DNA of 64,000 bases from Nostoc sp. NIES-4103 (GCF_002368335.1 NZ_AP018288.1:742607-806606); one strand, 5' to 3'. Positions 17,171-26,654 are shown, counted from the first letter of the stretch. A program made the numbers and translations. Notes: generated from the sequence alone by a model not told the origin.

Positions 17171-17717
17171 AGGCACTTATAAGTCAAAAAATATCCCAGT
17201 TTGCCACCTGTTGAACGCCAGTTGGTACAGAAGTTCCCTCTGTACCCAACTGGTTACTGTTGACTTTTAAAAACTTATTGCAGGATAATTTATACCAATT
17301 TGCAATTGCGCTCTTGCAATTCGCAATTGAGAAACTTAGATGCAGCAAAACTTTCCTGGTTTGCATTTGTTGCTTAATTTTGGAGAATTGCTATTATCTC
17401 TTATATCAAGTTTGGATCAATTTAGTTATCATTGCAGTGCTTACATTCCCCCTCCCCAACCCTCCCCTTACCAAGGGGAGGGTGCCGTCAGGCGGGTGGG
17501 GTGTTTCAGGATTTATAAGTGATTAAGCGAACTTGATATTAGAGTTCCCTAAAGAGTTTAGCGTAGACAATCCAGAAATTTGAGTAAACTAGTGCCGGAT
17601 GAGCTACATCAATCAAATATCCATTTATATAATGAGAAATTTGTAGCCCCTATTCTCCCAGATAGTAGAATGTTAAAGTTGCACTGGGAGTTAAAAACAA
17701 TTTTTAGGGATAGCTTT
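17171..17717. other. Intergenic region with hairpins
   Basis: An imperfect hairpin, CCAGTTGGTACAGA / TCTGTACCCAACTGG, at 17218-17252 has no T-tract. A short G/C hairpin CCTCCCCTTACCAAGGGGAGG, cut here to CCTCCCCTT/AAGGGGAGG, lies at 17461-17481; this kind of CCCTCCCC...GGGGAGGG hairpin recurs in this window near 36084. No gene is supported before the signal-peptide start at 17718. Confidence 0.5.
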
Positions 17718-18176
17718 ATGACAAGATTACTCTGGTATTCTCTCATGGCTTCTTTGTTAGTAGGAGTAACAAGTCATGCGGACATGACTCAAATTCCCAC
17801 AAACCATTTTGATATCAAGGTAAACACCTCCCAACTTGCCTCTGAGTTAAACAACTATACCACTGCAAATCTTGCTCAGGATTCTAAAGAGATTGATGAA
17901 AAGATAGCGTTGAACTTAGTGTGGAAACTACGACAAGTACAACGCAAGGCAAGAGAAATTGAAAGACTCTCTAAGGGTAGTATACGGGTTGGAGCGATGG
18001 TTGATGGTTATCCGACTCCAGATGAACCTTACTACACAGTTCAAGTATTTGAGAAACATCCCAAAGAAAATGTCACAATTTATTGGTTCCGTGTCTTAAA
18101 TCCAAGTGGTACTATTCAAGCTTTAGATTTGTTGAAAAATGAATATGTATCCTTAGAAAAATGGAAACCTGATTAA
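17718..18176 (+). CDS. Hypothetical exported protein
   Basis: The frame is open from a TTG at 17580, but the ATG at 17718 begins a signal peptide (MTRLLWYSLMASLLVGVTSHA), follows an AGGGA motif and is preferred, giving 152 residues. The mature part contains a helix EKIALNLVWKLRQVQRKAREIERL and a compact domain IRVGAMVDGYPTPDEPYYTVQVFEKHPKENVTIYWFRVLNPSGTIQ, whose strand-rich look recalls a small PepSY-like or stress-protein fold; I do not recognise it. Likely periplasmic. Confidence 0.6.
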   Translation: MTRLLWYSLMASLLVGVTSHADMTQIPTNHFDIKVNTSQLASELNNYTTANLAQDSKEIDEKIALNLVWKLRQVQRKAREIERLSKGSIRVGAMVDGYPTPDEPYYTVQVFEKHPKENVTIYWFRVLNPSGTIQALDLLKNEYVSLEKWKPD

Positions 18177-18439
18177 TTTCAACTGGTCGCGTTTCGTTCC
18201 TCCCCCACCAACTTTTATGTATGGTGGGGGAGGAACGCCGCTCCGGTATTGGGTACTAGGTACTGGGTACTGGGAAAAGTTTTTTAAAATTTGGTGGAGG
18301 GTAATGAGCAACAACCATAATTTTTCAATTTTACACCCAATCCCCAATCCCTAATCCCTAGTCCCCAGTCCCTTTTACATCAAGCTGACTGTGGTTTTCC
18401 TCGCTTTGTCGCTAATTGTCAATTTGCCCAATAAAAATT

Positions 18440-18685
18440 ATGTCTGAACAAAAGCCTTTAAATCCTTGGGCATACAAGCCTTGGTGGTGTCAGCCCTGGT
18501 CTATACTGCTCACAGGTGTTACCCTGATTAGTGGTAGCTGGTTACTATTCAAAAATATCTGGATCACAATTTTGATTTCCATCCCTATACTAACTTGGAT
18601 GGGATTTTTTTTGTTGTTCTGGCCACAATTAATGATTCGTAGTGGTGTTTTAGAGTCCTATCAAATGGACAAGATCCAACAGTAA
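18440..18685 (+). CDS. Small cyanobacterial membrane protein (DUF6737-like)
   Basis: An 81-residue protein starting MSEQKPLNPWAYKPWWCQPW, with two hydrophobic helices (about 19-37 and 42-64). The PWxYKPWWCQPW motif is characteristic of a cyanobacterial family that I believe is DUF6737; no function is known. The frame is open from 18416, but the ATG at 18440 fits the family start. It stands alone and is followed by an inverted repeat (18730-18768, arms GACCATCGTT/AACGATGGTC). Confidence 0.7.
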   Translation: MSEQKPLNPWAYKPWWCQPWSILLTGVTLISGSWLLFKNIWITILISIPILTWMGFFLLFWPQLMIRSGVLESYQMDKIQQ

Positions 18686-19186
18686 ATACCAGTAAATTAA
18701 TTGGTATTAATTACGAAGATTCTCCTGTTGACCATCGTTCCTACTTTGCTTCCTCGCTAACGATGGTCACTTAAATTTTGCACCCATCCCATATACCGAC
18801 AGAAAATAAATTCTCTAGACAATAGCACAATTCAGTTCAAAATACTCAAAGACTTTCCTAGTGAAATTCATATAAACTTTAGCTCAAAGCCTGTAATTTT
18901 TTTCTTCACGAGAGGAAAAACTGCTGCAAGAGATGAGCCTCTAAATACTCTAAATAGCTGCGATCGCGTGGTTGTAATTATGGTGTGCAGTTGTTACAAT
19001 TATGCAATAAATCTATAAAATCATACAAAATCAATTGTGGCTGTCACAGGTAGGACATTCTTGTTTTTATATTGACTAGAATTGCTCTACCGAAATTTGG
19101 CCATTGTCACATATGTCTTTTACAGCCGATTTATCGAAGTCAACAAAATTAAGAATGAAAACTTCACCAAAACTAAGTGTGGTTGT
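18686..19186. other. Intergenic region
   Basis: About 500 bp. It holds the 10-bp-arm inverted repeat at 18730-18768, and a TTGTAATTA...TACAATTA imperfect symmetry near 18972-19005 that may be part of a promoter of the cytochrome b561 gene. Nothing else is supported. Confidence 0.4.
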
Positions 19187-19786
19187 ATGAGTTCACAACA
19201 ATTAGTCAGCAAACCCAGAGTTAATTCTGCATTCAAGCAACTAATGTCCATGCATTGGGTAATGGCTGCGTGTTACTTAGTGTTATTTACAACTGGTTCA
19301 TTTATGGCGCGTCTTCCTCGTGAAATTTTCATGAGAGGCGAGTTATATGACTTCCATAAAACAATGGGAGTCTTAGTGATGGCTTTGTTAAGCTGGCGAA
19401 TCTTAATTTTGTTACAAGTATGGTGGCGTAAATATACTAAAAAGCTGCCTCAAAAATTTACACCTGAATGGATTCAGAAGTTTTTAGTGCATACATTTCT
19501 GTATCTATTCATGTTTGTTGTACCACTGACAGGCTTCTTCTTTTCCAATTCTTACAAAAGCAACAACGTCCGCTTTTTATGGATAACTGTGCCCGATTTA
19601 TTTCCCCAAAATTCAGATTTAGTGGATCTTGGTAGAAGTCTGCATTTTTGGATAGCATATACATTTTTGGCTTGTATCAGCTTGCATATTTTCCACCAAT
19701 GGAAAGTAGTAAAAGCATTGTGGCGACGTTTTCAAAATTTCTTGAAACCTCAAAACTTGGCTAAAAATAAGCTGCGACATAAATAA
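19187..19786 (+). CDS. Cytochrome b561 family protein
   Basis: A 199-residue integral membrane protein with four hydrophobic segments and the histidine pattern of bacterial b561-type di-haem cytochromes: MHWVMAACYLVLF (first span), YDFHKTMGVLVMALLSWRI, LVHTFLYLFMFVVPLTGFFFS and GRSLHFWIAYTFLACISLHIFHQWK. Such proteins pass electrons between a quinol and an acceptor, sometimes superoxide. The frame is open from 19082 with a TTG, but the ATG at 19187 gives the family length. A strong terminator follows directly. Confidence 0.85.
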   Translation: MSSQQLVSKPRVNSAFKQLMSMHWVMAACYLVLFTTGSFMARLPREIFMRGELYDFHKTMGVLVMALLSWRILILLQVWWRKYTKKLPQKFTPEWIQKFLVHTFLYLFMFVVPLTGFFFSNSYKSNNVRFLWITVPDLFPQNSDLVDLGRSLHFWIAYTFLACISLHIFHQWKVVKALWRRFQNFLKPQNLAKNKLRHK

Positions 19787-19807
19787 ACAAAGTAAAGCCA
19801 TCGTGAA

Positions 19808-19848
19808 AAAAAAACTGAAGTTGTCGTGATGACAACTTCAGTTTTTTC
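19808..19848 (+). terminator. Strong intrinsic terminator after cytochrome b561 gene
   Basis: Perfect 18-bp stem GAAAAAACTGAAGTTGTC, loop GTGAT, closing with a run of six T. The symmetrical A- and T-runs allow termination in both directions. Confidence 0.9.
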
Positions 19849-19884
19849 AATTGGATAGTGATCTGACTTTTCACGTCATACTCA

Positions 19885-19999
19885 CACAGCTAAAATCTGG
19901 CAATATAATTTTCTTGTGGAGTGGACATCTTGTCCGCCCTGGACGGGCGAGACACCCATCCCACAAGAGTTTTACTAATGCAATATTTTAGCCTTGTCA
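19885..19999. mobile_element. MITE-like element, copy A
   Basis: About 115 bp, closely matching 47275-47390 (shared core TCTTGTGG.GTGGACATCTT, CCGCCCTGGACGGGCGAGAC and CCATCCCACAAGAGTTTTAC, each cut here). The right end TTTTAGCCTTGTCA matches; the left end has drifted (ACAGCTAAAAT). It has no coding capacity. Confidence 0.8.
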
Positions 20000-20067
20000 A
20001 TCCACTACGTATTTTTCGCGCAATCAAATATGAGTCCTATAATTGTGCAAATTAAATGTGTTTTAGC

Positions 20068-20658
20068 TTAATTTACTACTTGGCTGCCATGACTGCGGGG
20101 ATCATCTTGGCTAGGTGCTGGTGCAACTGGGGCTGAGAATTTAGAAACTTGACCACTAGCTTGAGCATATGGTAAAGAGGAATTAGTAACCAAGGCTTCT
20201 AAGTTGCTTGCCATCACCATGCGGGGTTGATCGCCGATCGCTTGAGCTATGGTTTCTCCATTCTTAGACAAAAATACAAAATGGGGAATGCCGTCTACTC
20301 GATATTTCAGCATCTCTGGCAGCCACTTGGTATTATCTACATTCAGCATGACAAAATTCACCTTGTCAGCGTATTGCTTTTCTAGTTCGGCGATATCTGG
20401 CGCCATTTTCTGGCAGACAGTACACCAGTCAGCATAAAATTCCACTATTGATGGCTTGCCGTTGCTAATAGCTACTTCTAGGGGTATGGATGACTCGCCT
20501 AACTGAGTCAGAGAAGCTGTAGTGGTCTGGGTTCGTAATCCTAAGATTAAGGCAACGCTGAGGGCAATCGCTACTATGGCAATTAAGAAGTTTCTCACAC
20601 GCGCCCCAAAGTTAGATTCTGGCTTGTCGGGAGAATTAACTGGTGAATCTGTACTCAT
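20068..20658 (-). CDS. txlA: Membrane-anchored thioredoxin-like protein TxlA
   Basis: A 196-residue thioredoxin-fold protein anchored by one N-terminal helix (about 23-42, FLIAIVAIALSVALILGL). The active site WCTVC lies at residues 78-82, followed by NVDNTKW and the cis-proline GIPHFVFL. It matches the TxlA/HCF164 group, in which a membrane-tethered thioredoxin passes reducing power needed for assembly of photosynthetic cytochromes. The C-terminus is extended by a Ser/Pro/Ala-rich linker. A single gene; start ATG at 20658. Confidence 0.85.
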   Translation of the reverse strand: MSTDSPVNSPDKPESNFGARVRNFLIAIVAIALSVALILGLRTQTTTASLTQLGESSIPLEVAISNGKPSIVEFYADWCTVCQKMAPDIAELEKQYADKVNFVMLNVDNTKWLPEMLKYRVDGIPHFVFLSKNGETIAQAIGDQPRMVMASNLEALVTNSSLPYAQASGQVSKFSAPVAPAPSQDDPRSHGSQVVN

Positions 20659-20845
20659 AACTAATTTATTAAAACTTATTAAGCAATCTCTTTTTTAGTT
20701 TAACTGACCACAGTCGCTGTCCTAGCTGACGTGAGGTAGGCAAGATTCAGAATCAAGCCATCAATTGTTAGTATTTTGTTAACTCCTGACTCCTTTACGG
20801 GCGCAAGGCATTGCGCCCCTACTAACTCCCCAATATTGCAAACCT

Positions 20846-21250
20846 GTGAAAAAACGAGTTACCCTCACCTTTCCCAAACGTGCCATTCAGATGCCAGTAA
20901 CTTACCTGCTGGCAAAAGAATTTAATGTAGCTGCAAGTATTATCCGCGCCCAAGTTGCCCCAAATCAAATTGGCAAACTAGTTTTAGAACTATCAGGAGA
21001 CATCGATCAGTTAGATGCAGCTATTGAGTGGATGCGATCGCGCAATATTAATGTCTCCTCTACTTTAGGCGAAATAGCCATTGATGAAGATGTGTGCGTC
21101 CACTGTGGCTTGTGTACTGGAGTTTGTCCCACCGAAGCCCTCACCCTGCATCCAGAGACATATAAACTGACATTTACGCGATCGCGTTGCATTGTCTGTG
21201 AACAATGTATCCCTACCTGTCCTGTACAGGCAATTTCCACCAACCTTTAA
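20846..21250 (+). CDS. NIL-domain 4Fe-4S ferredoxin
   Basis: A 134-residue protein joining an N-terminal NIL domain (about 3-75; RVTLTFPKRAIQMPVTYLLAKEFN and IGKLVLELSGDIDQLDAAI) to a two-cluster ferredoxin domain with CVHCGLCTGVCP (about 84-95) and CIVCEQCIPTCP (about 115-126). NIL domains otherwise bind methionine-type ligands in ABC transporters; NIL-ferredoxins are linked to sulphur amino-acid metabolism, for example homocysteine formation in other bacteria. Start is GTG. It precedes the CRISPR region but shows no link with it. Confidence 0.88.
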   Translation: MKKRVTLTFPKRAIQMPVTYLLAKEFNVAASIIRAQVAPNQIGKLVLELSGDIDQLDAAIEWMRSRNINVSSTLGEIAIDEDVCVHCGLCTGVCPTEALTLHPETYKLTFTRSRCIVCEQCIPTCPVQAISTNL

Positions 21251-21392
21251 ATTCGCAAGAGCAAGTAATATAAGTTACATTAATTACCTTGCTAAGTTGG
21301 TGGGGTGTGGATGAGGGAGAATTTTGTTGTGCGATCGCTGCTATTCTATCCTCGCCATCAACTTTTTTAAATACCAAACATTGCTCAGATTA

Positions 21393-22808
21393 CTACTTAT
21401 ATAAATACCAAGTCTTCTGAATTTCCAGAGCCATTTCTTGCCTTAAGTTCCAAGGTAATATAATTTCCACATTTGAACCTAAAGCCCGTAACCATCTAAT
21501 TACATAATAGTCTGTATTTCGATAATCAACTTGATAATAAGCATCAGTAGTTGGGCGAGACTCTAGAATTTCTAAAAGAGCCTGTTGCTGCTGTGGGTTG
21601 AGTGTGTTTTGTTTAATGATTTTTTTGACTTCTTCATAGTTAAGGTAGTTGAATGTCTCGTGTATACTGATTCCCTGAATATAACTTTGATGAAAATCTT
21701 GATTAAACCGTAATATCATCAATGCTTGATCCTTATAAAAATCACATCCCCAAGCTTCTTTTAATTTATTGTTGACTGTTTTGGGAGTAGGCAGTTGATT
21801 AGCTTTATATTTTTATCTTAATAATTGTGGAACACGGGGGTCTTGCCAATTTAAACTTTCTAGACGTTGAGAAATAATCCGATCAAGCCGATATTTATAC
21901 CAATTAATTTCATCTTTGGGAGTGCTACCATAGGCACACAAATATTTAGCCCGTTCCATAAAATAAATACAAACTGGATAAACTATGCACTCTTTAATCT
22001 GATTTTGATGAGCGCTGTGATAAGTCAATAGCACAGGTGTAATTTCTCCTGAGTCCCAAATTTTCTGCAATTCACTTTGAACTTCATCTACAGCATCTTG
22101 CTGAGGACTTGATTCTGGCACTACATAATCAACGTATAAAAATACGCGATGATTATCTTCATCTATATATTCAGAAATTTGTTCGGCTAAAAGAGGATAA
22201 CTAGGGTCAAGAAAACTAAACATACCTAATGCTCCTGCCACATAAGCTTGTGCTTTAGAAGTCAAATTTGCACCAGTAGTCAAGTTGTCTGAATTATGAG
22301 AAAATGGCAAGTTTTCAAGTCTACGATAATACTTTTTCCTGCCAGCGATATTATTTACTCTTTGCAAACAGTTGCGACTTACTAATAAATCAAAATCGCT
22401 TTGCAGTGATTTACGCACTTGAGCAAATAATCGTTCTTCTAACAGTTTCTCTATATCAGCATTTAGGATTTGTATTTCTTTTTGCAAAGAATATTGCCAT
22501 TCATCTAGGGTAACTCCACAATCTAATAACCATTGTTTAGTTGTTTTGATACAAGCACAATTAGGGTCTTGATGTTTGAGGATGTCTTCTTGTTTTTCAT
22601 CCTTATGAGTTTCAGTAAAGAATGCTTTGCGCCAATCAGTGTAAGTAAAGCTTTCACCAAGGGAAATGTAGCCTTTTCCGCTGTAAAGCCAACGTAATAA
22701 CGCCCATAACCGAACGGAACGGGTAAGGTTTTGAATTTGGTCTAAAGAACCCTTGGCTAATTGTTGTAACAGCCTGGGATGTGGGGAATACTCAAACAAG
22801 ACATTCAC
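21393..22808 (-). pseudogene. CRISPR-associated TIGR03985-type HTH/WYL regulator with one internal stop
   Basis: Reads leftwards from ATG 22808. Codon 332 is TAA (21815-21813), directly after VPQLLR. The same frame then continues without a shift for 139 more codons (KYKANQLPTPKTVNN ... LPWNLRQEMALEIQKTWYLYK), so one nonsense change splits a protein of about 470 residues. The N-terminus (LTRSVRLWALLRWLY, then YTDWRKAFF) looks like a winged helix; the C-terminus (DAYYQVDYRNTDYYVIRWLRALGSNVEIILPW) is WYL-like. The match is to the TIGR03985 CRISPR-associated family, and it is divergent from the effector operon, so a repressor or sensor of that operon is likely. The truncated 331-residue protein could keep DNA binding but lose ligand sensing. 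Confidence 0.75.
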
Positions 22809-22847
22809 TGTTGATTCATCAATAGTACTGTGTTTTCCAGGGTAGCA

Positions 22848-22875
22848 AGTATTGGAAGGGGGTACTTCCGATACT
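22848..22875. promoter_or_regulatory. Candidate operator between regulator and CRISPR operon
   Basis: Inverted repeat AGTATTGGAAG, GGGGTA, CTTCCGATACT: 11-bp arms with one mismatch around a 6-bp centre. It lies in the 114-bp divergent space between the TIGR03985 gene start and the CARF gene ATG, where an autoregulated switch would act. Function is inferred. Confidence 0.55.
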
Positions 22876-22922
22876 GTGTAAGATTGGGTATGACAATTTT
22901 GAACAACGGATACATCTACCGT

Positions 22923-24242
22923 ATGAGTACATCAGAGTTTGATAAATACAAAGTAGACCACCTGTTTCTGCTGGTTGGTGAAAATCCTTTACCTAACTAT
23001 GTTGCAGCAAAATTGCTGTTAAAGGAGGGGGGTAAACCTTACCTAGTTTTCAGCGAAGGTACGGAAAAACCTGCGGAACGTCTCCAAGAAGCACTTGATT
23101 TAAGCGATAACGAAACAGTTTTCCTGGATAATAACGAGTCTAATGCTTATGAAATTAAAACGAGGATTAGAAAAAAAATTAAGGAACTTCAAAAAGATTT
23201 TCCAGAGAAAAAGTGCTTTGGATTGAACTATACAGGCGGTACAAAAGCAATGGCAGTTCACGCCTATCTAGCATTAATTTCTCCTGATGAGAAAGATTTA
23301 AATATTCAACTTAATCCACCTCCTGTTTTCAGCTACCTAGATTCTCGTAACTTGAAGATGTTGATTGAACAGAGTAAAAATCCTGAACCTTTAGATATAC
23401 CAAGTAAACCGCTAGAACTATCGTTAGAAAAGCTTTTTAAATTACACGGATTGACTCTTAGTAAGCCATCTAAACCTGATGTCACACTTCGAGAATTAGT
23501 AGAAGCCATAGTTAAAAATAATTTAGCATGGCGTAACTGGTGCAAAAACCAACTTTATATCGAAGGTAAAGAAAAGGAGGAGTTAGCCCAAGTTAAAAAA
23601 GATAATCATACAGAAATATACTTTAAATTTGGTAATTGGAAGCATCATAAACAGTTAATAAATGCTTCATTTGATATCACGGGATTGCCAGAAGAAATTA
23701 TATCTATTATGCGACAAAAAGATATGATTAGTCCTGGTGAAAAATTAAGTGTTCAGCATTTGAAAGATTTAAATATCTTACCTAAATCTTCTAAAAACAA
23801 AAAGATTCCTGAAGAAATTTGTAAATGGCTTGAGGGAATTTGGTTGGAAGATTATGTATTACAACAATTAAATAGTATTAAAGAAGAATGTTTACTTGAT
23901 GAAGTAGGTATGTCGTTCAATTTTCCAGAAAAATATAATATTACTGAATTTGAATTTGATGTTGCCTGCTTACGAGGATATCAACTTTTTGCCATATCCT
24001 GTACAAGTAGTGAAGACAATAGTTTGTGTAAATCTAAATTATTTGAAGCTTATCGTCGAGCGCGACAGATGGGAGGAGATGAAGCACGCATAGCTTTAGT
24101 TTGTTATTATGATAAGCCAGAAAAAATAAAACAACGCTTTATGAGTCAGATTCCTGATCATAGAGTTAATGTTTTTGGTAGTGGAGATATTGCAGATTTA
24201 TCAACAAAATTGAGAGATTGGATTCAAGGGGTAGATGAATAA
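22923..24242 (+). CDS. CARF-domain nuclease-like CRISPR ancillary effector (DUF1887/Card1-like)
   Basis: A 439-residue protein with an N-terminal CARF domain (LVGENPLPNYVAAKLLL near 18-34 and LNYTGGTKAMAVHAYLAL near 101-118, cyclic-oligoadenylate pocket T104-K108), a central helical part, and a C-terminal PD-(D/E)xK-like domain: E309 in WLEDYVLQQL and D346 in EFEFDVACLRGYQLFAISC. The usual E-x-K is SCT here (359-361); lysines K370 and K372 in LCKSKLFEA follow. Expected role: a DNA or RNA nuclease switched on by the Cas10 product. A GTG at 22830 would add 31 residues but would consume the operator region, so ATG 22923 is chosen. Its TAA overlaps the cas10 ATG by one base. Confidence 0.8.
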   Translation: MSTSEFDKYKVDHLFLLVGENPLPNYVAAKLLLKEGGKPYLVFSEGTEKPAERLQEALDLSDNETVFLDNNESNAYEIKTRIRKKIKELQKDFPEKKCFGLNYTGGTKAMAVHAYLALISPDEKDLNIQLNPPPVFSYLDSRNLKMLIEQSKNPEPLDIPSKPLELSLEKLFKLHGLTLSKPSKPDVTLRELVEAIVKNNLAWRNWCKNQLYIEGKEKEELAQVKKDNHTEIYFKFGNWKHHKQLINASFDITGLPEEIISIMRQKDMISPGEKLSVQHLKDLNILPKSSKNKKIPEEICKWLEGIWLEDYVLQQLNSIKEECLLDEVGMSFNFPEKYNITEFEFDVACLRGYQLFAISCTSSEDNSLCKSKLFEAYRRARQMGGDEARIALVCYYDKPEKIKQRFMSQIPDHRVNVFGSGDIADLSTKLRDWIQGVDE

Positions 24243-25945
24243 TGAATGAATTAGTTGCAATGGTAATTGACACTACTGGAATCCAAAAATATATTTTTGG
24301 GAGCAATCGTCTGCGTGAAAATATCGGTGGCTCATATTTAGTGAAAGTAGCAACTTTTGAATGGGTTGAAGAGTGCTTGAGAGAACTCGGTGAAATTTAT
24401 ATTCCTGATCAAGAGACAGAAAATTTTGCTCCACGTATTCCTAAAAATTTAGAAATAAGAGGTGAGTTAGTATATGCAGGTGGTGGTAATACAGTTTTGC
24501 TCTTTAGAGGTGAAGAAAACGCGAAAAATTTTACTAAAATTTTGACCAAGAAAATACTGTATAAAGCACCAGGTTTAAATATTGTAGTTGCTCACCAAAT
24601 ATTTGATTGGGATACAGACTCACTTCAGGAAGTAATTGACAAAAAAGTAATCCAGGGAAAACTGGAAAATGAAAAACGAAAGCCAAAACCATCAATGCCT
24701 ATGTTGGGTATAAGTGTAACAGCTACCTGTAACTCTACAGGATTAGTGGCGGTAGATACGAGTAAACACTATGGCATTCCAGAAAATGACAGTTATCTGG
24801 TTTCCAGAGAGATAGTAGCAAAACTCAAAACAGTTGACCGCAACTATGATGAACCTGCTAATAAAAAACTGATCAATACTATTTTCAAAGACTTGAAAAA
24901 AGGTGACTATGAAATCCCATATGATGTTGATGATTTGGGACGTTCAGAGGGTGAAAGTAGTTATATAGCTATCGTTCACGCTGATGGTAATCGGCTGGGA
25001 AATCGATTTCAAGAATACCTGAAAACTGCATCTGATAATGAAGATTGTATTGTCAAGATGCGAAGGTTTTCCAGGTCAGTTAATGATGCTGCAACTAAGG
25101 CTTTAAGTGCTGTTGCTGAAATGGTTATTAACTCAATTACTTTTGAGGAGAATCAAGCAGTTATTAAATATGTGGATAAATTAGGGAGAGTGATAAATAA
25201 AGTAGCTCTTAAAAAAAGAGATGGCAAAACTTATTTACCTTTTCGGCCAATAGTTTATGGTGGTGATGATATCACTTTTGTATGTGATGGGCGTTTAGGA
25301 TTGTCTCTGGCTGCAAAGTTTTTGGAAAAATTTGAGGAATTTACCGCTAATTTACCTGACAGACAGGGTAAAGTAACGGCATGTGTAGGTATTGCAATTG
25401 TTAAGACTCATTATCCTTTTGCTAAAGCTTATGCATTAAGTGAAGCATTGTGTAATAAAGCTAAAAAATGGATACGAGAAGAGACAGATGACTATAAAAA
25501 ACCTTTGTTTTCTGCACTTGATTGGCATATTGCTGCAAGTGGTTTAATTGGGACAATTCATGAAATTCGCCAACGCGAGTATCAAGTACAAATTCCTGAA
25601 CGTGACGAAGTTGCTTGTTTAGCAATGCGACCAATGCGATCGCATTCCTGCAAAAATGAGTGGCGTACTTGGACTGGTTTTGCCAAAGTAGTCGATGAAT
25701 TGAACACACACGAAGACTGGAAAGACAGACGCAACAAGGTAATGGCGTTACGCGATGTGTTACGTCAGGGACTCGAAGCAACAAGACAGTTTCGACAAGT
25801 TTACGGTCTTGAAAGTTTACCAGCATTTCCAGGAGGAAATAACGAGTTACGAGAAAAAGGTTGGTGGAAAGGGGTCTGTGGTTACTTTGATGCAATTGAA
25901 GCAATGGAGTTTTACATCCCTTTAGGAGAGTTAACTGATGAGTAG
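24242..25945 (+). CDS. cas10: Cas10, type III-D, without HD domain
   Basis: Large subunit of a type III effector complex, 567 residues. It begins directly with the first palm-like segment (VIDTTGIQKYIFGSNRLRENIGG), so the N-terminal HD DNase domain is absent, as described for subtype III-D. The polymerase half is complete: D248 in VHADGNRLGNRF and the GGDD motif at 340-343 (IVYGGDDITFVC), so synthesis of cyclic oligoadenylate is expected. Helical C-terminal part from about 450. Start codon overlaps the preceding stop (TAATG); the end overlaps the next gene by 8 bp, with an AGGAGAG ribosome site inside cas10. Confidence 0.9.
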   Translation: MNELVAMVIDTTGIQKYIFGSNRLRENIGGSYLVKVATFEWVEECLRELGEIYIPDQETENFAPRIPKNLEIRGELVYAGGGNTVLLFRGEENAKNFTKILTKKILYKAPGLNIVVAHQIFDWDTDSLQEVIDKKVIQGKLENEKRKPKPSMPMLGISVTATCNSTGLVAVDTSKHYGIPENDSYLVSREIVAKLKTVDRNYDEPANKKLINTIFKDLKKGDYEIPYDVDDLGRSEGESSYIAIVHADGNRLGNRFQEYLKTASDNEDCIVKMRRFSRSVNDAATKALSAVAEMVINSITFEENQAVIKYVDKLGRVINKVALKKRDGKTYLPFRPIVYGGDDITFVCDGRLGLSLAAKFLEKFEEFTANLPDRQGKVTACVGIAIVKTHYPFAKAYALSEALCNKAKKWIREETDDYKKPLFSALDWHIAASGLIGTIHEIRQREYQVQIPERDEVACLAMRPMRSHSCKNEWRTWTGFAKVVDELNTHEDWKDRRNKVMALRDVLRQGLEATRQFRQVYGLESLPAFPGGNNELREKGWWKGVCGYFDAIEAMEFYIPLGELTDE

Positions 25946-26654
25946 CTATACACTAAAAATCAAGTTGCTGAGTGATACAACATTTGGTCGTGGTGATGGG
26001 GTTGCGGGATTAGTTGACCAAGAGGTAGAACATGACAGGTACGGATTTCCTTATTTACGAGGACGCACTCTCAAAGGGTTGCTAAGTGAAGAATGCGATA
26101 ACTTAGTTGCTGTAATACCAGATGAAACTCAGCGCGGACATTGGCAAAAAGTGGCTGATAAGTTATTTGGTAAACCGGGTAGTACTCTTGATACTCAAGC
26201 GATTATGTATGTTGGAGATGCTTGTTTACCAAGTGATTTACGAACTGCAATTGCAGCACAATTAGATGTGGAATCGGAGAAAAAGCGCAAAAACAAAGGA
26301 TACAAACCAGCTTTGACCGATACAGATATTCTTGAATCTCTCACTACCATCCGTCGTCAAACAGCAATTAACCCAGAAAATGGTGCATCTGCTGAACGAA
26401 GTCTGCGATCGGCGCGTGTAATTTTGCGGGAACTACCCTTTGAGTCAAAACTTTTATTTGCAAAGAAACTAAATCAAGAGTCTGAAGAAGATCAAGATAT
26501 TTTGGCGCTTTTAGTAGTGGGTACACTTGCATTACGAAGGATGGGAAGCGGACGCAATCGTGGTCGGGGTCATGTGCAGTGTACCTTGTGGGATATCGAG
26601 AATAATAGTGAAATTACCCAAGATATAAGTTATATTGAACGCTTCGGAAAATGA
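25938..26654 (+). CDS. Single Cas7-type RAMP subunit (Csm3-like)
   Basis: A 238-residue RNA-recognition-motif protein forming part of the crRNA-binding backbone. Features: GRGDGVAGLVDQEVEHDRYG near 17-36, where an Asp (D20, D27 or D33) may be the target-RNA cleavage residue; RGRTLKGLL at 41-49; the glycine-rich loop MGSGRNRGRGHV around 202-213. Overlaps cas10 by 8 bp and the next gene by 4 bp (ATGA), so translation is coupled. In the Synechocystis III-Dv complex the corresponding Cas7 is fused to Cas5 and Cas11; here it is separate. Confidence 0.85.
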   Translation: MSSYTLKIKLLSDTTFGRGDGVAGLVDQEVEHDRYGFPYLRGRTLKGLLSEECDNLVAVIPDETQRGHWQKVADKLFGKPGSTLDTQAIMYVGDACLPSDLRTAIAAQLDVESEKKRKNKGYKPALTDTDILESLTTIRRQTAINPENGASAERSLRSARVILRELPFESKLLFAKKLNQESEEDQDILALLVVGTLALRRMGSGRNRGRGHVQCTLWDIENNSEITQDISYIERFGK

